Part shown: piece after piece, positions 1 through 6,395 of the stretch
Layout: every line of letters starts with the position of its first letter
Numbering within the stretch: position 1 is the stretch's first letter
From: Zetaproteobacteria bacterium
Lineage (GTDB): Bacteria > Pseudomonadota > Zetaproteobacteria > Mariprofundales > Mariprofundaceae
Direction of reading: 5' to 3'
NCBI GenBank assembly: GCA_021545625.1
Contig: JAJRVH010000155.1
Location: 1 to 6,557 of the forward strand
Length of the DNA: 6,557 nucleotides
Made by a program: the position numbers and the translations under genes
Notes under the pieces: model-generated
The model's input: only the letters and a program-made list of their open reading frames with translations
Told to the model about the DNA's origin: nothing
Databases searched by the model: none

Positions 1-1050
1 TCCAATACCGCCACGACCATGCTGATGTTAACCATTGCACTGCCCATCGTGAACCGTCTGATCGAGGAGCATGGCGAGACGCTGGTTGCGCCGATGGCGG
101 CAAGCTTTCTGCTGATTATCGCCTATTCGGCCAACATCGGTGACATGGGTACGCCGGTCGGGACGGCCCCCAACCTTGTATTTCTGGAAAACATCCGCGT
201 TGCCTCTCCCGACATGACTCCGTCCTTCCTGCAATGGATGATGGTCGGCCTGCCAATGGTCGCGGCCGGGCTCATCGTGCTGTTCGCCGTGCTGGGGCCG
301 GGACTGGCACGCCTTCCGTGGCAAAAGGCCGACGGAGGCGCGCTGCAGGCTTCCGTCAATGATCTGGGGCCCATGCGCCGGGAGGAAAAGGTTGTCGCAG
401 CCGTGCTGACCGTCACCGCGCTGTTATGGATGAGCCGCAAGGGGATCCATGCCGAATCCTTCTCGCTGCCCGGCTGGGCCTCGCTGCTGCCCCACCCGGG
501 CGTCGATGACGGCACCGTGGCCATACTGATGGCCTCGCTGCTGTTCCTGTTCCGCCGCCATGATGGCCAGGCCATTCTGCAAACCACATCGATCCGCCAG
601 TTGCCGTGGGACATCGTACTGCTGCTGGGCGGCGGTTTCGCGCTGGCTTCCGGCATGCAGGACTCGGGCCTGTCGGCCTGGCTGGGTGACAGAATGGCCT
701 TTCTGCAGGCCGTTCCCGTACCCCTGATGATGCTCGGAATCGCACTGGCCATCACCTTTCTGACCGAGATCACCAGCAATACAGCCACCACCCAGGTCAT
801 GCTGCCGATCCTTGCCGCGGCGGCCCTCGCCAATCATATCGATCCGCTGCTGATCCTGATTCCCGCCACGCTGGCCGCTTCCTGCGCCTTCATGCTGCCG
901 GTGGCGACTCCGCCCAACGCCATCGTCTTCGGTTCAGGGCATATCGCGATGCGCCAGATGATCAGGGCCGGCATACGGCTGAACCTGATCATGGCCGTTG
1001 TACTGGTGGCCGTGGTTTACCTGATCCGGCCATGGCTGAGCGGAGCCTGA
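1..1050 (+). CDS. DASS/SLC13-family anion (dicarboxylate/sulfate-type) permease, 5'-truncated by window
   Basis: This is the C-terminal 349 residues of a sodium-coupled or exchange-type inner-membrane permease of the divalent anion:Na+ symporter (DASS) family. The frame is open from base 1, so the first ATG (base 19) is not the real start. Residues 1-3 are the first Ser-Asn-Thr motif, and the second lies at residues 259-261; in this family the two SNT motifs form the substrate and Na+ site. Each repeat also shows its partner loop: NIGDMGTPVGTAPN at 45-58 and VATPPN at 301-306. The GGG-containing segment after LPWDIVLLL is also typical. Several hydrophobic helices are evident. In VcINDY the first SNT is near residue 150, so roughly 130-150 N-terminal residues probably lie outside. 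The substrate (C4-dicarboxylate, citrate, sulfate or other) cannot be read from this fragment. It converges with the solute-binding protein gene, 16 bp away. The family call is firm; the substrate is open. Confidence 0.93.
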   Translation, partial: SNTATTMLMLTIALPIVNRLIEEHGETLVAPMAASFLLIIAYSANIGDMGTPVGTAPNLVFLENIRVASPDMTPSFLQWMMVGLPMVAAGLIVLFAVLGPGLARLPWQKADGGALQASVNDLGPMRREEKVVAAVLTVTALLWMSRKGIHAESFSLPGWASLLPHPGVDDGTVAILMASLLFLFRRHDGQAILQTTSIRQLPWDIVLLLGGGFALASGMQDSGLSAWLGDRMAFLQAVPVPLMMLGIALAITFLTEITSNTATTQVMLPILAAAALANHIDPLLILIPATLAASCAFMLPVATPPNAIVFGSGHIAMRQMIRAGIRLNLIMAVVLVAVVYLIRPWLSGA

Positions 1051-1066
1051 GGAAGAAACTGCAGCT

Positions 1067-1891
1067 TCAGCGCAGCGGAATAAAACCGGCTTCCCTGACA
1101 AGTTTCTGGCCTTCGCCCGACAGTACGAAGCGAACGAAATCACGTACCGCAGGCCGTGTCTGCTTCGGAAGGACCAGATAAAGCCTGCGCGCCAGCGGAT
1201 AATTGCCGTTTTTCACACCCTGTTCATCGGCGGCAAACACCCCCTGCTCCGTCTCTATGGCGAGCGCATGCACATGCTCATCGAGGTAGGCAAGGCTGAG
1301 ATAGGCTATCGCCTGATCGCTGGCCCGGATGATATTGGCCACGTCCGCATTGCCTTCCAGCACCACCGCGTCGTTCGCGACCGGCGCCAGGGCATCATTC
1401 AACACATAGCGCGCGAACACCTGCCGGGTTCCATGGTAGGTCTCCCGGTCAATCAGAAGAATCGGCTTGTCCGGCCCTCCGAGCGCACGCCAGTTGCTGA
1501 TTTCACCGCGATAGACGGCCGCCAGAGACAGCATGCTGATCCTGCTCAGGCCACTTTCAAACACCTCGTCGGATACCACCGGCGTGATCGCATCCACTGC
1601 CACGGGCAGATGCCTGAAGCCATCCATATGCGCAGCCTCTTTTTCATTCAGTTCGCGACTCATCATGCCGATATGCGCATGACCGCCAAGCACCTCGCCC
1701 AGTCCGGCCGTCGAACCTCCGGCATGAATCGTAAAACGCACATCCGGGTGCATCTTCCGATAGGCCTCGCTCGCCTGCTGGATATAGGGAATCAGTGTTG
1801 TGGAACCGGCAATCACGATGGTTTCCGCCTGCGCCCGGGGCATGAAAGCAGCAACAGCAAGCATCAGCAAGGCATATATCAGACTGTTCAT
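1067..1891 (-). CDS. PstS-like periplasmic phosphate/anion-binding protein (PBP_like_2 type)
   Basis: This 274-residue secreted protein resembles the substrate-binding proteins of phosphate ABC transporters. Residues 1-22 form a Sec signal peptide (hydrophobic core, then AQA before Glu23). The mature start contains GSTT (29-32), followed by HAGGSTAG (56-63), MMSRE (76-80), the YRGEISNW block (127-134) and DRETYHGTR (148-156), which align with the anion-binding loops of PstS. The usual Ser of the SGTR loop is His153 here. The ATG at 1891 was chosen over an in-frame start at 2035 because it directly precedes the signal peptide, has a GGGGGA Shine-Dalgarno sequence, and overlaps the kinase stop as ATGA, implying translational coupling. 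It is last in the four-gene unit. No PstC, PstA or PstB gene is present in the window, so a role as ligand sensor for the kinase is as plausible as uptake (inference). Phosphate as the ligand is unproven. Confidence 0.9.
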   Translation of the reverse strand: MNSLIYALLMLAVAAFMPRAQAETIVIAGSTTLIPYIQQASEAYRKMHPDVRFTIHAGGSTAGLGEVLGGHAHIGMMSRELNEKEAAHMDGFRHLPVAVDAITPVVSDEVFESGLSRISMLSLAAVYRGEISNWRALGGPDKPILLIDRETYHGTRQVFARYVLNDALAPVANDAVVLEGNADVANIIRASDQAIAYLSLAYLDEHVHALAIETEQGVFAADEQGVKNGNYPLARRLYLVLPKQTRPAVRDFVRFVLSGEGQKLVREAGFIPLR

Positions 1892-4506
1892 TCGCCATCC
1901 CCCAGGATCCTGCTGACCTCTTCGTTCAGGGCTTCCGCCGTATACGGCTTCTGGATAAAGCCGGCCAGTCCCTTGCCGGAAAACTGCTGAATCGCATCCT
2001 CGGCACTGTAGCCGCTGCTCAGGATAACGCGACAATCAGGATCCATGGTTCGCAGACGGCTGAACAGCTCATTGCCCCCCATGCGCGGCATCGTCAGATC
2101 GGACAGCACGAGCAGAATCCTGTCCCGATGTTGTTCATACAATGCCAGCGCCTCCTCGCCGTTGGAGGCCGTCAGCGTATCAAAACCCATTTCCTCGAGC
2201 ATCACGCAGGCCATTTCGCGCACCGTCTCCTCATCATCCACGACGAGAACCGTACCGCCCTCAAACTGCCGCATCTGCCGCAATCCCGTCTCCCCGGTGC
2301 TGGCCAGCCTGACGGATTCATCCACCGGCAGCAGGAACTTGAATGTCGTTCCCCTGCCCTCTTCGGAATATACCTTCAGAGCTCCCTTGTGACCGCGCAC
2401 GATTCCCAGCACGGCGCTCATGCCAAGTCCCCGCCCGGAAACCTTGGTCGTAAAAAACGGATCGAACACTTTCCGGATGGTTTCCCTGCTCATGCCGCAG
2501 CCCGTATCGCTGACCTCGACATAAATATAGCGTCCGGGTTCGGGCCGGTTCCCGTAGCAATCGGCCAGATAATGCCTGTCCACCTGCATGATGCCGGTCG
2601 TCACGGCAATCACACCGCTTTTGCCGTCGATCGCATCATTGGCATTGGTGATCAGGTTGAGAATCACCTGCTGTACCTGGGCCTCGTCCACCATCACGCG
2701 CGGAAGATCCGCGGCCAGGTGGTATTTCATCACCACCGACTTGTCGATGGACACCTCCAGCAGGTGACTCATCTCCTCGACCACCTTTGAAATATCGACC
2801 GGCTTGAGAATGAACTGCCCCTTGCCCGAGTAGGCCAGCAGCTGTTTGCAAAGGCCGCCCGCCTTTTCCGCCGACTGGATGATCATCGCAACGCGTTCCT
2901 TGGCCTTGATCGGATCCTTGAGAATATTCGATTCAACAAGCGAGGCATTGCCGAGGATCGCGGCCAGCAGATTGTTGAAATCATGCGCGATGCCGCCGGC
3001 CAGCACGCCGAGGCTTTCCAGGCGTTGCGTATGCTGGACCTGGTTCTCCATCTTTTCCCTTTCGCGCTCGGCCTGCAGTTGGGGGGTGATATCCAGGAAG
3101 GTCACGACGCTGCCGATGGCCCGGTCCTCCTCAAACAGCGGATGCGACCAGTATTCGACATGCACTGCATGCCCGTCCTTGTGCCAGAAACACTCGTCAT
3201 CGCAATGCACGCGCGTTTTCTGGCGATGGGAGCGATAGATATTGCACTCATCAATCGGATAGGCATCACCGTCGGGATAGGCGTAGTGGATCAGCTCATG
3301 CATATTCCTGCCGATGACCTCGCGTTCTTCATAGCCCAGCATATTGAGAGCCGCCTGATTAATGAATGTACATCTGCCCCGTTCATCGATGCCGTAGATG
3401 CCGCCGGCCGACGATTCCAGCAGCAGATTGCGATGCCGGTTGGACTCCCGCTCGCTGCGAACCAGCACACGGCTGTACAGGCGGGAAGCAAGCAACCCAC
3501 CCAGAAACACGACCAGCAACAGGGCAATGATGATATTGCGCGCGTAGACATAGCCGGCCAGGGCCTCGTCCACGTCGACCTCGGTGATGATGGCTGCGTT
3601 TAACCCCTTGTCCCACTGCCATGCTCCCATTACCGGGACGCCCCGGTAATCCCTGTAGGGCTGCGTACTCCAGCCCGAGCCCTCCTCAAGCACGCGGGTC
3701 ACGGCCAGCGTCAGCGGCGCCTGGGCGGAAACCATACCTGCCTTCGCCTGCTCCAGCCGGTTTACGCCGGGATCCGCGATCCTCAGGTTCAGCGTGCTGG
3801 TCATTCCAGGCTGCAGCAGGCCTGTGGCCAGCAGCTGATCATCAAAGCGTGATTCGGACAGCATATAGCCGCGGCGATCGACCAGATAGGTTTCGGTACT
3901 TTCGAAGGCAACACCCGTGATCGAGGTCGTCCGCGTAAAACGATGCCTGTCACCCGCGATGATGGCCAGATAGCCGATATTGCCACCGTCTGCAGCGCTG
4001 ATGCCCATGATCATCCACATTTCGGTGCGGCCGCGATAGCGGAACGGATGACTGATAATGGCCTGTTCGCCTGCATCCAGCCGCCGGATGATCTCCGCAG
4101 GCTCGCGCGGCAGCCCGGTGCCGGCATCCGCATCCTTCATCGACATCACGATGCGTCCGTTGCGGCCGATCAGGTAAAAACCCCGGTAATGATGTTCGAA
4201 CAGGGAAGAGGCGAGCAGCCGACGCAAATCCAGGCGGGTCTGCGCATCCGCGGACTTCTCCAGCGCCTTCAGCACCATGGCCCGGACATCCGCCCTTCGC
4301 AACAGGGACCGGCCATCCAGCACCATCTCATCGAGCTGCCGGTGCAGTGTAAAGGCGACCTTGTTATTGACCCGCTGGAGATTATCCAGCGCCTGTCCGG
4401 TCAGATAGGATTTGAGCTGAAACAACGCGACAGCAGTGGCAATGACTATGGCAAGCCCTGCGGCAAACGCGATGAGGAAAGAGGCTGATATTCTCATGCC
4501 GCCCAT
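1888..4506 (-). CDS. Membrane hybrid sensor histidine kinase (dCache-like, PAS, HisKA, HATPase_c, receiver)
   Basis: This is an inner-membrane sensor kinase with its own receiver. Residue numbers count from the GTG codon at 4524 (878 residues). TM1 spans about 14-36 and TM2 about 329-347; between them is a periplasmic region of about 290 residues with two Cache-like repeats (YLIGRNGRIV near 117, YLVDRRGYML near 213). A PAS domain follows (about 365-480), then a linker coiled coil (about 480-500). The H-box AHDFNN carries the phosphoacceptor His514. ATPase motifs are the N-box (Asn627), G1 DTGCGM (673-678), F-box FDPFFTTK (687-694) and GRGLGM (697-702). The receiver has Asp763/Asp764, phosphoacceptor Asp809, Ser837 and Lys859. 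All catalytic residues are present, so it should be active. The start is uncertain: GTG codons at 4524 and 4521 lack a Shine-Dalgarno, and ATGs at 4506 and 4497 sit just before TM1; I used 4506. The gene overlaps the solute-binding protein gene and follows the MBL gene closely. The ligand is unknown. Confidence 0.95.
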   Translation of the reverse strand: MGGMRISASFLIAFAAGLAIVIATAVALFQLKSYLTGQALDNLQRVNNKVAFTLHRQLDEMVLDGRSLLRRADVRAMVLKALEKSADAQTRLDLRRLLASSLFEHHYRGFYLIGRNGRIVMSMKDADAGTGLPREPAEIIRRLDAGEQAIISHPFRYRGRTEMWMIMGISAADGGNIGYLAIIAGDRHRFTRTTSITGVAFESTETYLVDRRGYMLSESRFDDQLLATGLLQPGMTSTLNLRIADPGVNRLEQAKAGMVSAQAPLTLAVTRVLEEGSGWSTQPYRDYRGVPVMGAWQWDKGLNAAIITEVDVDEALAGYVYARNIIIALLLVVFLGGLLASRLYSRVLVRSERESNRHRNLLLESSAGGIYGIDERGRCTFINQAALNMLGYEEREVIGRNMHELIHYAYPDGDAYPIDECNIYRSHRQKTRVHCDDECFWHKDGHAVHVEYWSHPLFEEDRAIGSVVTFLDITPQLQAEREREKMENQVQHTQRLESLGVLAGGIAHDFNNLLAAILGNASLVESNILKDPIKAKERVAMIIQSAEKAGGLCKQLLAYSGKGQFILKPVDISKVVEEMSHLLEVSIDKSVVMKYHLAADLPRVMVDEAQVQQVILNLITNANDAIDGKSGVIAVTTGIMQVDRHYLADCYGNRPEPGRYIYVEVSDTGCGMSRETIRKVFDPFFTTKVSGRGLGMSAVLGIVRGHKGALKVYSEEGRGTTFKFLLPVDESVRLASTGETGLRQMRQFEGGTVLVVDDEETVREMACVMLEEMGFDTLTASNGEEALALYEQHRDRILLVLSDLTMPRMGGNELFSRLRTMDPDCRVILSSGYSAEDAIQQFSGKGLAGFIQKPYTAEALNEEVSRILGDGE
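1898..1903 (-). promoter_or_regulatory. Shine-Dalgarno site of the PstS-like gene, inside the kinase 3' end
   Basis: The mRNA reads GGGGGA, then 6 nt, then ATG. The site lies in the last kinase codons (Gly-Asp-Gly-Glu-stop). With the ATGA overlap it decides the start of the solute-binding protein and fits re-initiation by ribosomes finishing the kinase. Confidence 0.7.
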
Positions 4507-4550
4507 ATCGTTATCATGCACCACAAGGATATTTTAGTCCACGGAATTAT

Positions 4551-5432
4551 CTACCACTCGATCTGCAGTCCTTCGCGCGCCAGTCCGATATCATCGACCT
4601 CGATACGACGCCTCCCTTTCGCCTCGCGAAATACGGCCTCCAGCGCATCGTCGCTTCGCGTCGGCTCGTGGTGGGTCAGAAACAGCTGCCGCACGCCGGC
4701 CTGCTCAGCCATCGCCATGCAGGAATCAAAGGTTCCGTGACCCCAGCCCTTTTTGGCCGGATACTCGGCCGTCGTATAGGATGAATCAGCCACCAGCACG
4801 TCCACGCCCCGGATCTGTTCGATGATATGCTCGTTCTTCTTCTTTACCAGTGACTCGAACATCTCGTATTCATCGTCGCCGGCATCATAGATATTGTAGG
4901 ATGGCTCGTGATCGCCGGTAAAAAACAGCGACTTGCCGCGACAGTCGATGCGATAGCCGAAATTGATCACCGGATGGTTCATCATCACCGGCGTAATCCG
5001 CGCCTCGCCGACATCGACTGTCTCGCCCTCGCGCAGCGACCGGTAATGGATGCGGGCATTGAGTTCCGACTCCCGGATCGGGAAAAAGCGGTATTGCAGC
5101 TGTACGCCGAGGATTTCCTCGATGCTTTCCTGGGTAATCGGATCGTGGGCGCCATAGATCGTCACCTCGTTGCCGGGCACGAACAGCGGAATAAAAAACG
5201 GCAGCCCCTGGATATGGTCCCAGTGCGAATGACTGTTGAAGATATGTGCCTGAACCGGCATTTCGGCCAGCAGCCCCTGGGATAGCGGAAAGATGCCGGT
5301 GCCGGCATCGAGGATGATCAGCTGGCCGTCATCGGTACGGATTTCCAGACAGGTCGTGTTTCCGCCGTAGCGCACCGTCTGCGGTCCCGGCGACGGAATC
5401 GAACCGCGCACGCCCCAGAAACGCAGCTTCAT
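4551..5432 (-). CDS. MBL-fold metallo-hydrolase
   Basis: This 293-residue cytoplasmic protein (no signal peptide) has the complete metallo-beta-lactamase-fold signature: LDAGTG (41-46), the metal-binding HSHWDH at 68-73 (His68, His70, Asp72, His73), His153, Asp174 in FTGDHEP, and THHEPT at 253-258. These should hold two divalent metals and hydrolyse an ester, phosphodiester or thioester. The N-terminal WGVRGSIPSPGP and YGGNTTC blocks mark the subgroup often labelled beta-lactamase-domain or cyclic-phosphodiesterase-like. The substrate cannot be assigned from sequence, and antibiotic hydrolysis is unlikely. The ATG at 5432 overlaps the upstream HDOD stop as TGATG. It has only a weak GGTG-like ribosome site, so translation probably depends on coupling. 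Placement between an HDOD gene and a sensor kinase suggests a signalling role, for example turnover of a nucleotide messenger; this is inference. Confidence 0.92.
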   Translation of the reverse strand: MKLRFWGVRGSIPSPGPQTVRYGGNTTCLEIRTDDGQLIILDAGTGIFPLSQGLLAEMPVQAHIFNSHSHWDHIQGLPFFIPLFVPGNEVTIYGAHDPITQESIEEILGVQLQYRFFPIRESELNARIHYRSLREGETVDVGEARITPVMMNHPVINFGYRIDCRGKSLFFTGDHEPSYNIYDAGDDEYEMFESLVKKKNEHIIEQIRGVDVLVADSSYTTAEYPAKKGWGHGTFDSCMAMAEQAGVRQLFLTHHEPTRSDDALEAVFREAKGRRRIEVDDIGLAREGLQIEW

Positions 5433-6274
5433 CAGCGCACCAGACTCTGCATGACACGCACCTCGTCACCCAGCGTATCCATGGTTTCAATAATATCCCC
5501 GGCCTCACACCCCAGCCGCTCGCGCATGAATTCCGGAAACTCGCCGGCAGCGGGATTGCCGCCGTCACCGATGCCCATCAGCTTCACGATATGGTTCGCG
5601 GCCGCCACGGTCAGGGTCAGGTCGTCCGAATCCTCCCGGCAGTCCACATGCCCGCGGATACAGCTCACCAGCTGATCGGGAAGCTGCCAGCTTTCGGCCA
5701 GCATCGCGCCAACCTCGGCATTGCTCATGCCGATGGTCTGGCGCTCGGCCTCGGCCAGCGGCATCTCCTGCTGACGGGCAAGCTTCAGAATATCGGCATA
5801 CATGCCGGGTTCGTACTGGACAAGTACGGCCTTGCCGAAATCATGCAGCAATCCGGCAACGAAATGATCCGATACATCCCGCAGCTGCAACTGTTCCTTG
5901 GCCAGACGCTGGGCAATGGCCGCCGTTGCCAGCGAATGATTCAGGAACTCCGACATCGGCAGTTCGGGAATGCTTTTGCGCGGCAGCGCATCGACCGTGG
6001 CAATGCTGATGGCCAGGTTCTTGACGGTGTTCATACCGAGATAGACCAGCGCATGCTGGATTGACGCGATATTGCGAGACAGCGCGAAATAGGCCGAATT
6101 CACCAGCTTCAGCAGCTTCATGGTCATAACCGGATCGCTCTCGATCACCTTGACCAGATCCTTCGGCGAGCAGTTGATATCGGCGGTCATCGTCATGACC
6201 TGATGCACGCTTTCCGGGAATACCGGCATGGACTCGACCATGGCCGTCAGACGGTTGTGAAAGTCATCGTTCAT
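5432..6274 (-). CDS. HDOD-domain signalling protein
   Basis: This is a single-domain HDOD (HD-related output domain) protein of 280 residues from the ATG at 6274. HDOD proteins are helical, usually non-catalytic or of unknown activity, and occur in bacterial signal transduction. Visible family marks, numbered from the TTG at 6286, are the N-terminal LVNSAYFALSRNIASIQHAL block (61-80), GMNTVKNLA (84-92), NHSLATA (116-122) and the His-Asp pair in GLLHDFGK (145-152). The EVGAMLAESWQLP segment (191-203) and RGH (211-213) follow. The family's usual His just before EVGA is replaced by Asn189. A TTG at 6286 would add four residues; the ATG was preferred because GAGCGG lies about 6 nt upstream of it. 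It is the first gene of the four-gene unit and overlaps the MBL gene as TGATG. Its partner or target is not visible. Confidence 0.92.
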   Translation of the reverse strand: MNDDFHNRLTAMVESMPVFPESVHQVMTMTADINCSPKDLVKVIESDPVMTMKLLKLVNSAYFALSRNIASIQHALVYLGMNTVKNLAISIATVDALPRKSIPELPMSEFLNHSLATAAIAQRLAKEQLQLRDVSDHFVAGLLHDFGKAVLVQYEPGMYADILKLARQQEMPLAEAERQTIGMSNAEVGAMLAESWQLPDQLVSCIRGHVDCREDSDDLTLTVAAANHIVKLMGIGDGGNPAAGEFPEFMRERLGCEAGDIIETMDTLGDEVRVMQSLVR

Positions 6275-6395
6275 AATGCCGCTCAAGCAAGAAGCGGGCC
6301 GCCTGTAAGATTTCCTGCCCGGCTACGACCGGGAACATGGAAAAACCACCCGCCCGGCCGATTGCAAAGCCCGGCACCCATGGCATATTTGAGTG
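6275..6395. promoter_or_regulatory. Divergent intergenic region: presumed promoters for the HDOD-led operon and the ECF sigma gene
   Basis: This 121-bp non-coding stretch separates two divergent genes and should contain the promoters of both. No strong sigma-70 consensus is seen on either strand. The best plus-strand match is TTGCAA (6362-6367), a 16-bp spacer, then CATATT (6384-6389), four of six matches each; it would start transcription at or next to the sigma ATG. GGAAC at 6332-6336 followed by an A-run resembles an ECF-type -35 element, but no matching -10 is clear. The regulatory role rests on the arrangement, not on motif strength. Confidence 0.5.
6311..6343. repeat. Nested inverted repeat in the divergent intergenic region
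   Basis: The inner arms CCCGG (6318-6322) and CCGGG (6329-6333) are perfect complements around a 6-nt centre. The outer arms TTTCC (6311-6315) and GGAAA (6339-6343) are also perfect complements, but lie 2 and 5 nt from the inner arms, so the whole is slightly asymmetric. It could be an operator for a dimeric regulator, or chance in GC-rich DNA. There is no T-tract to suggest a terminator. Confidence 0.35.

Noticed and set aside
123..833. 236-codon minus-strand open frame opposite the permease
   Set aside because: Low-complexity Ser/Ala/Arg-rich translation; the permease on the other strand has clear family motifs.
1067..1891. Naming the binding protein pstS and calling the locus a phosphate transport operon
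   Set aside because: No permease or ATPase genes are nearby and a key binding-loop residue differs, so the symbol would overstate the evidence.
1268..1990. 240-codon plus-strand open frame opposite the binding protein and kinase end
   Set aside because: Composition is Arg/His-rich with no recognisable domain; it is antisense to well-supported genes and is explained as a shadow in GC-rich DNA.
1892..2035. N-terminal extension of the PstS-like protein to an in-frame start at 2035
   Set aside because: It lies inside the kinase receiver coding sequence, has no protein-like features, and would bury the clear signal peptide that starts at 1891.
2128..2790. 220-codon plus-strand open frame opposite the kinase ATPase region
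   Set aside because: No domain or ribosome-site support; it mirrors the codon pattern of the kinase.
2983..3603. 206-codon plus-strand open frame opposite the kinase PAS region
   Set aside because: It is antisense to the PAS and TM2 region, and no family features are seen.
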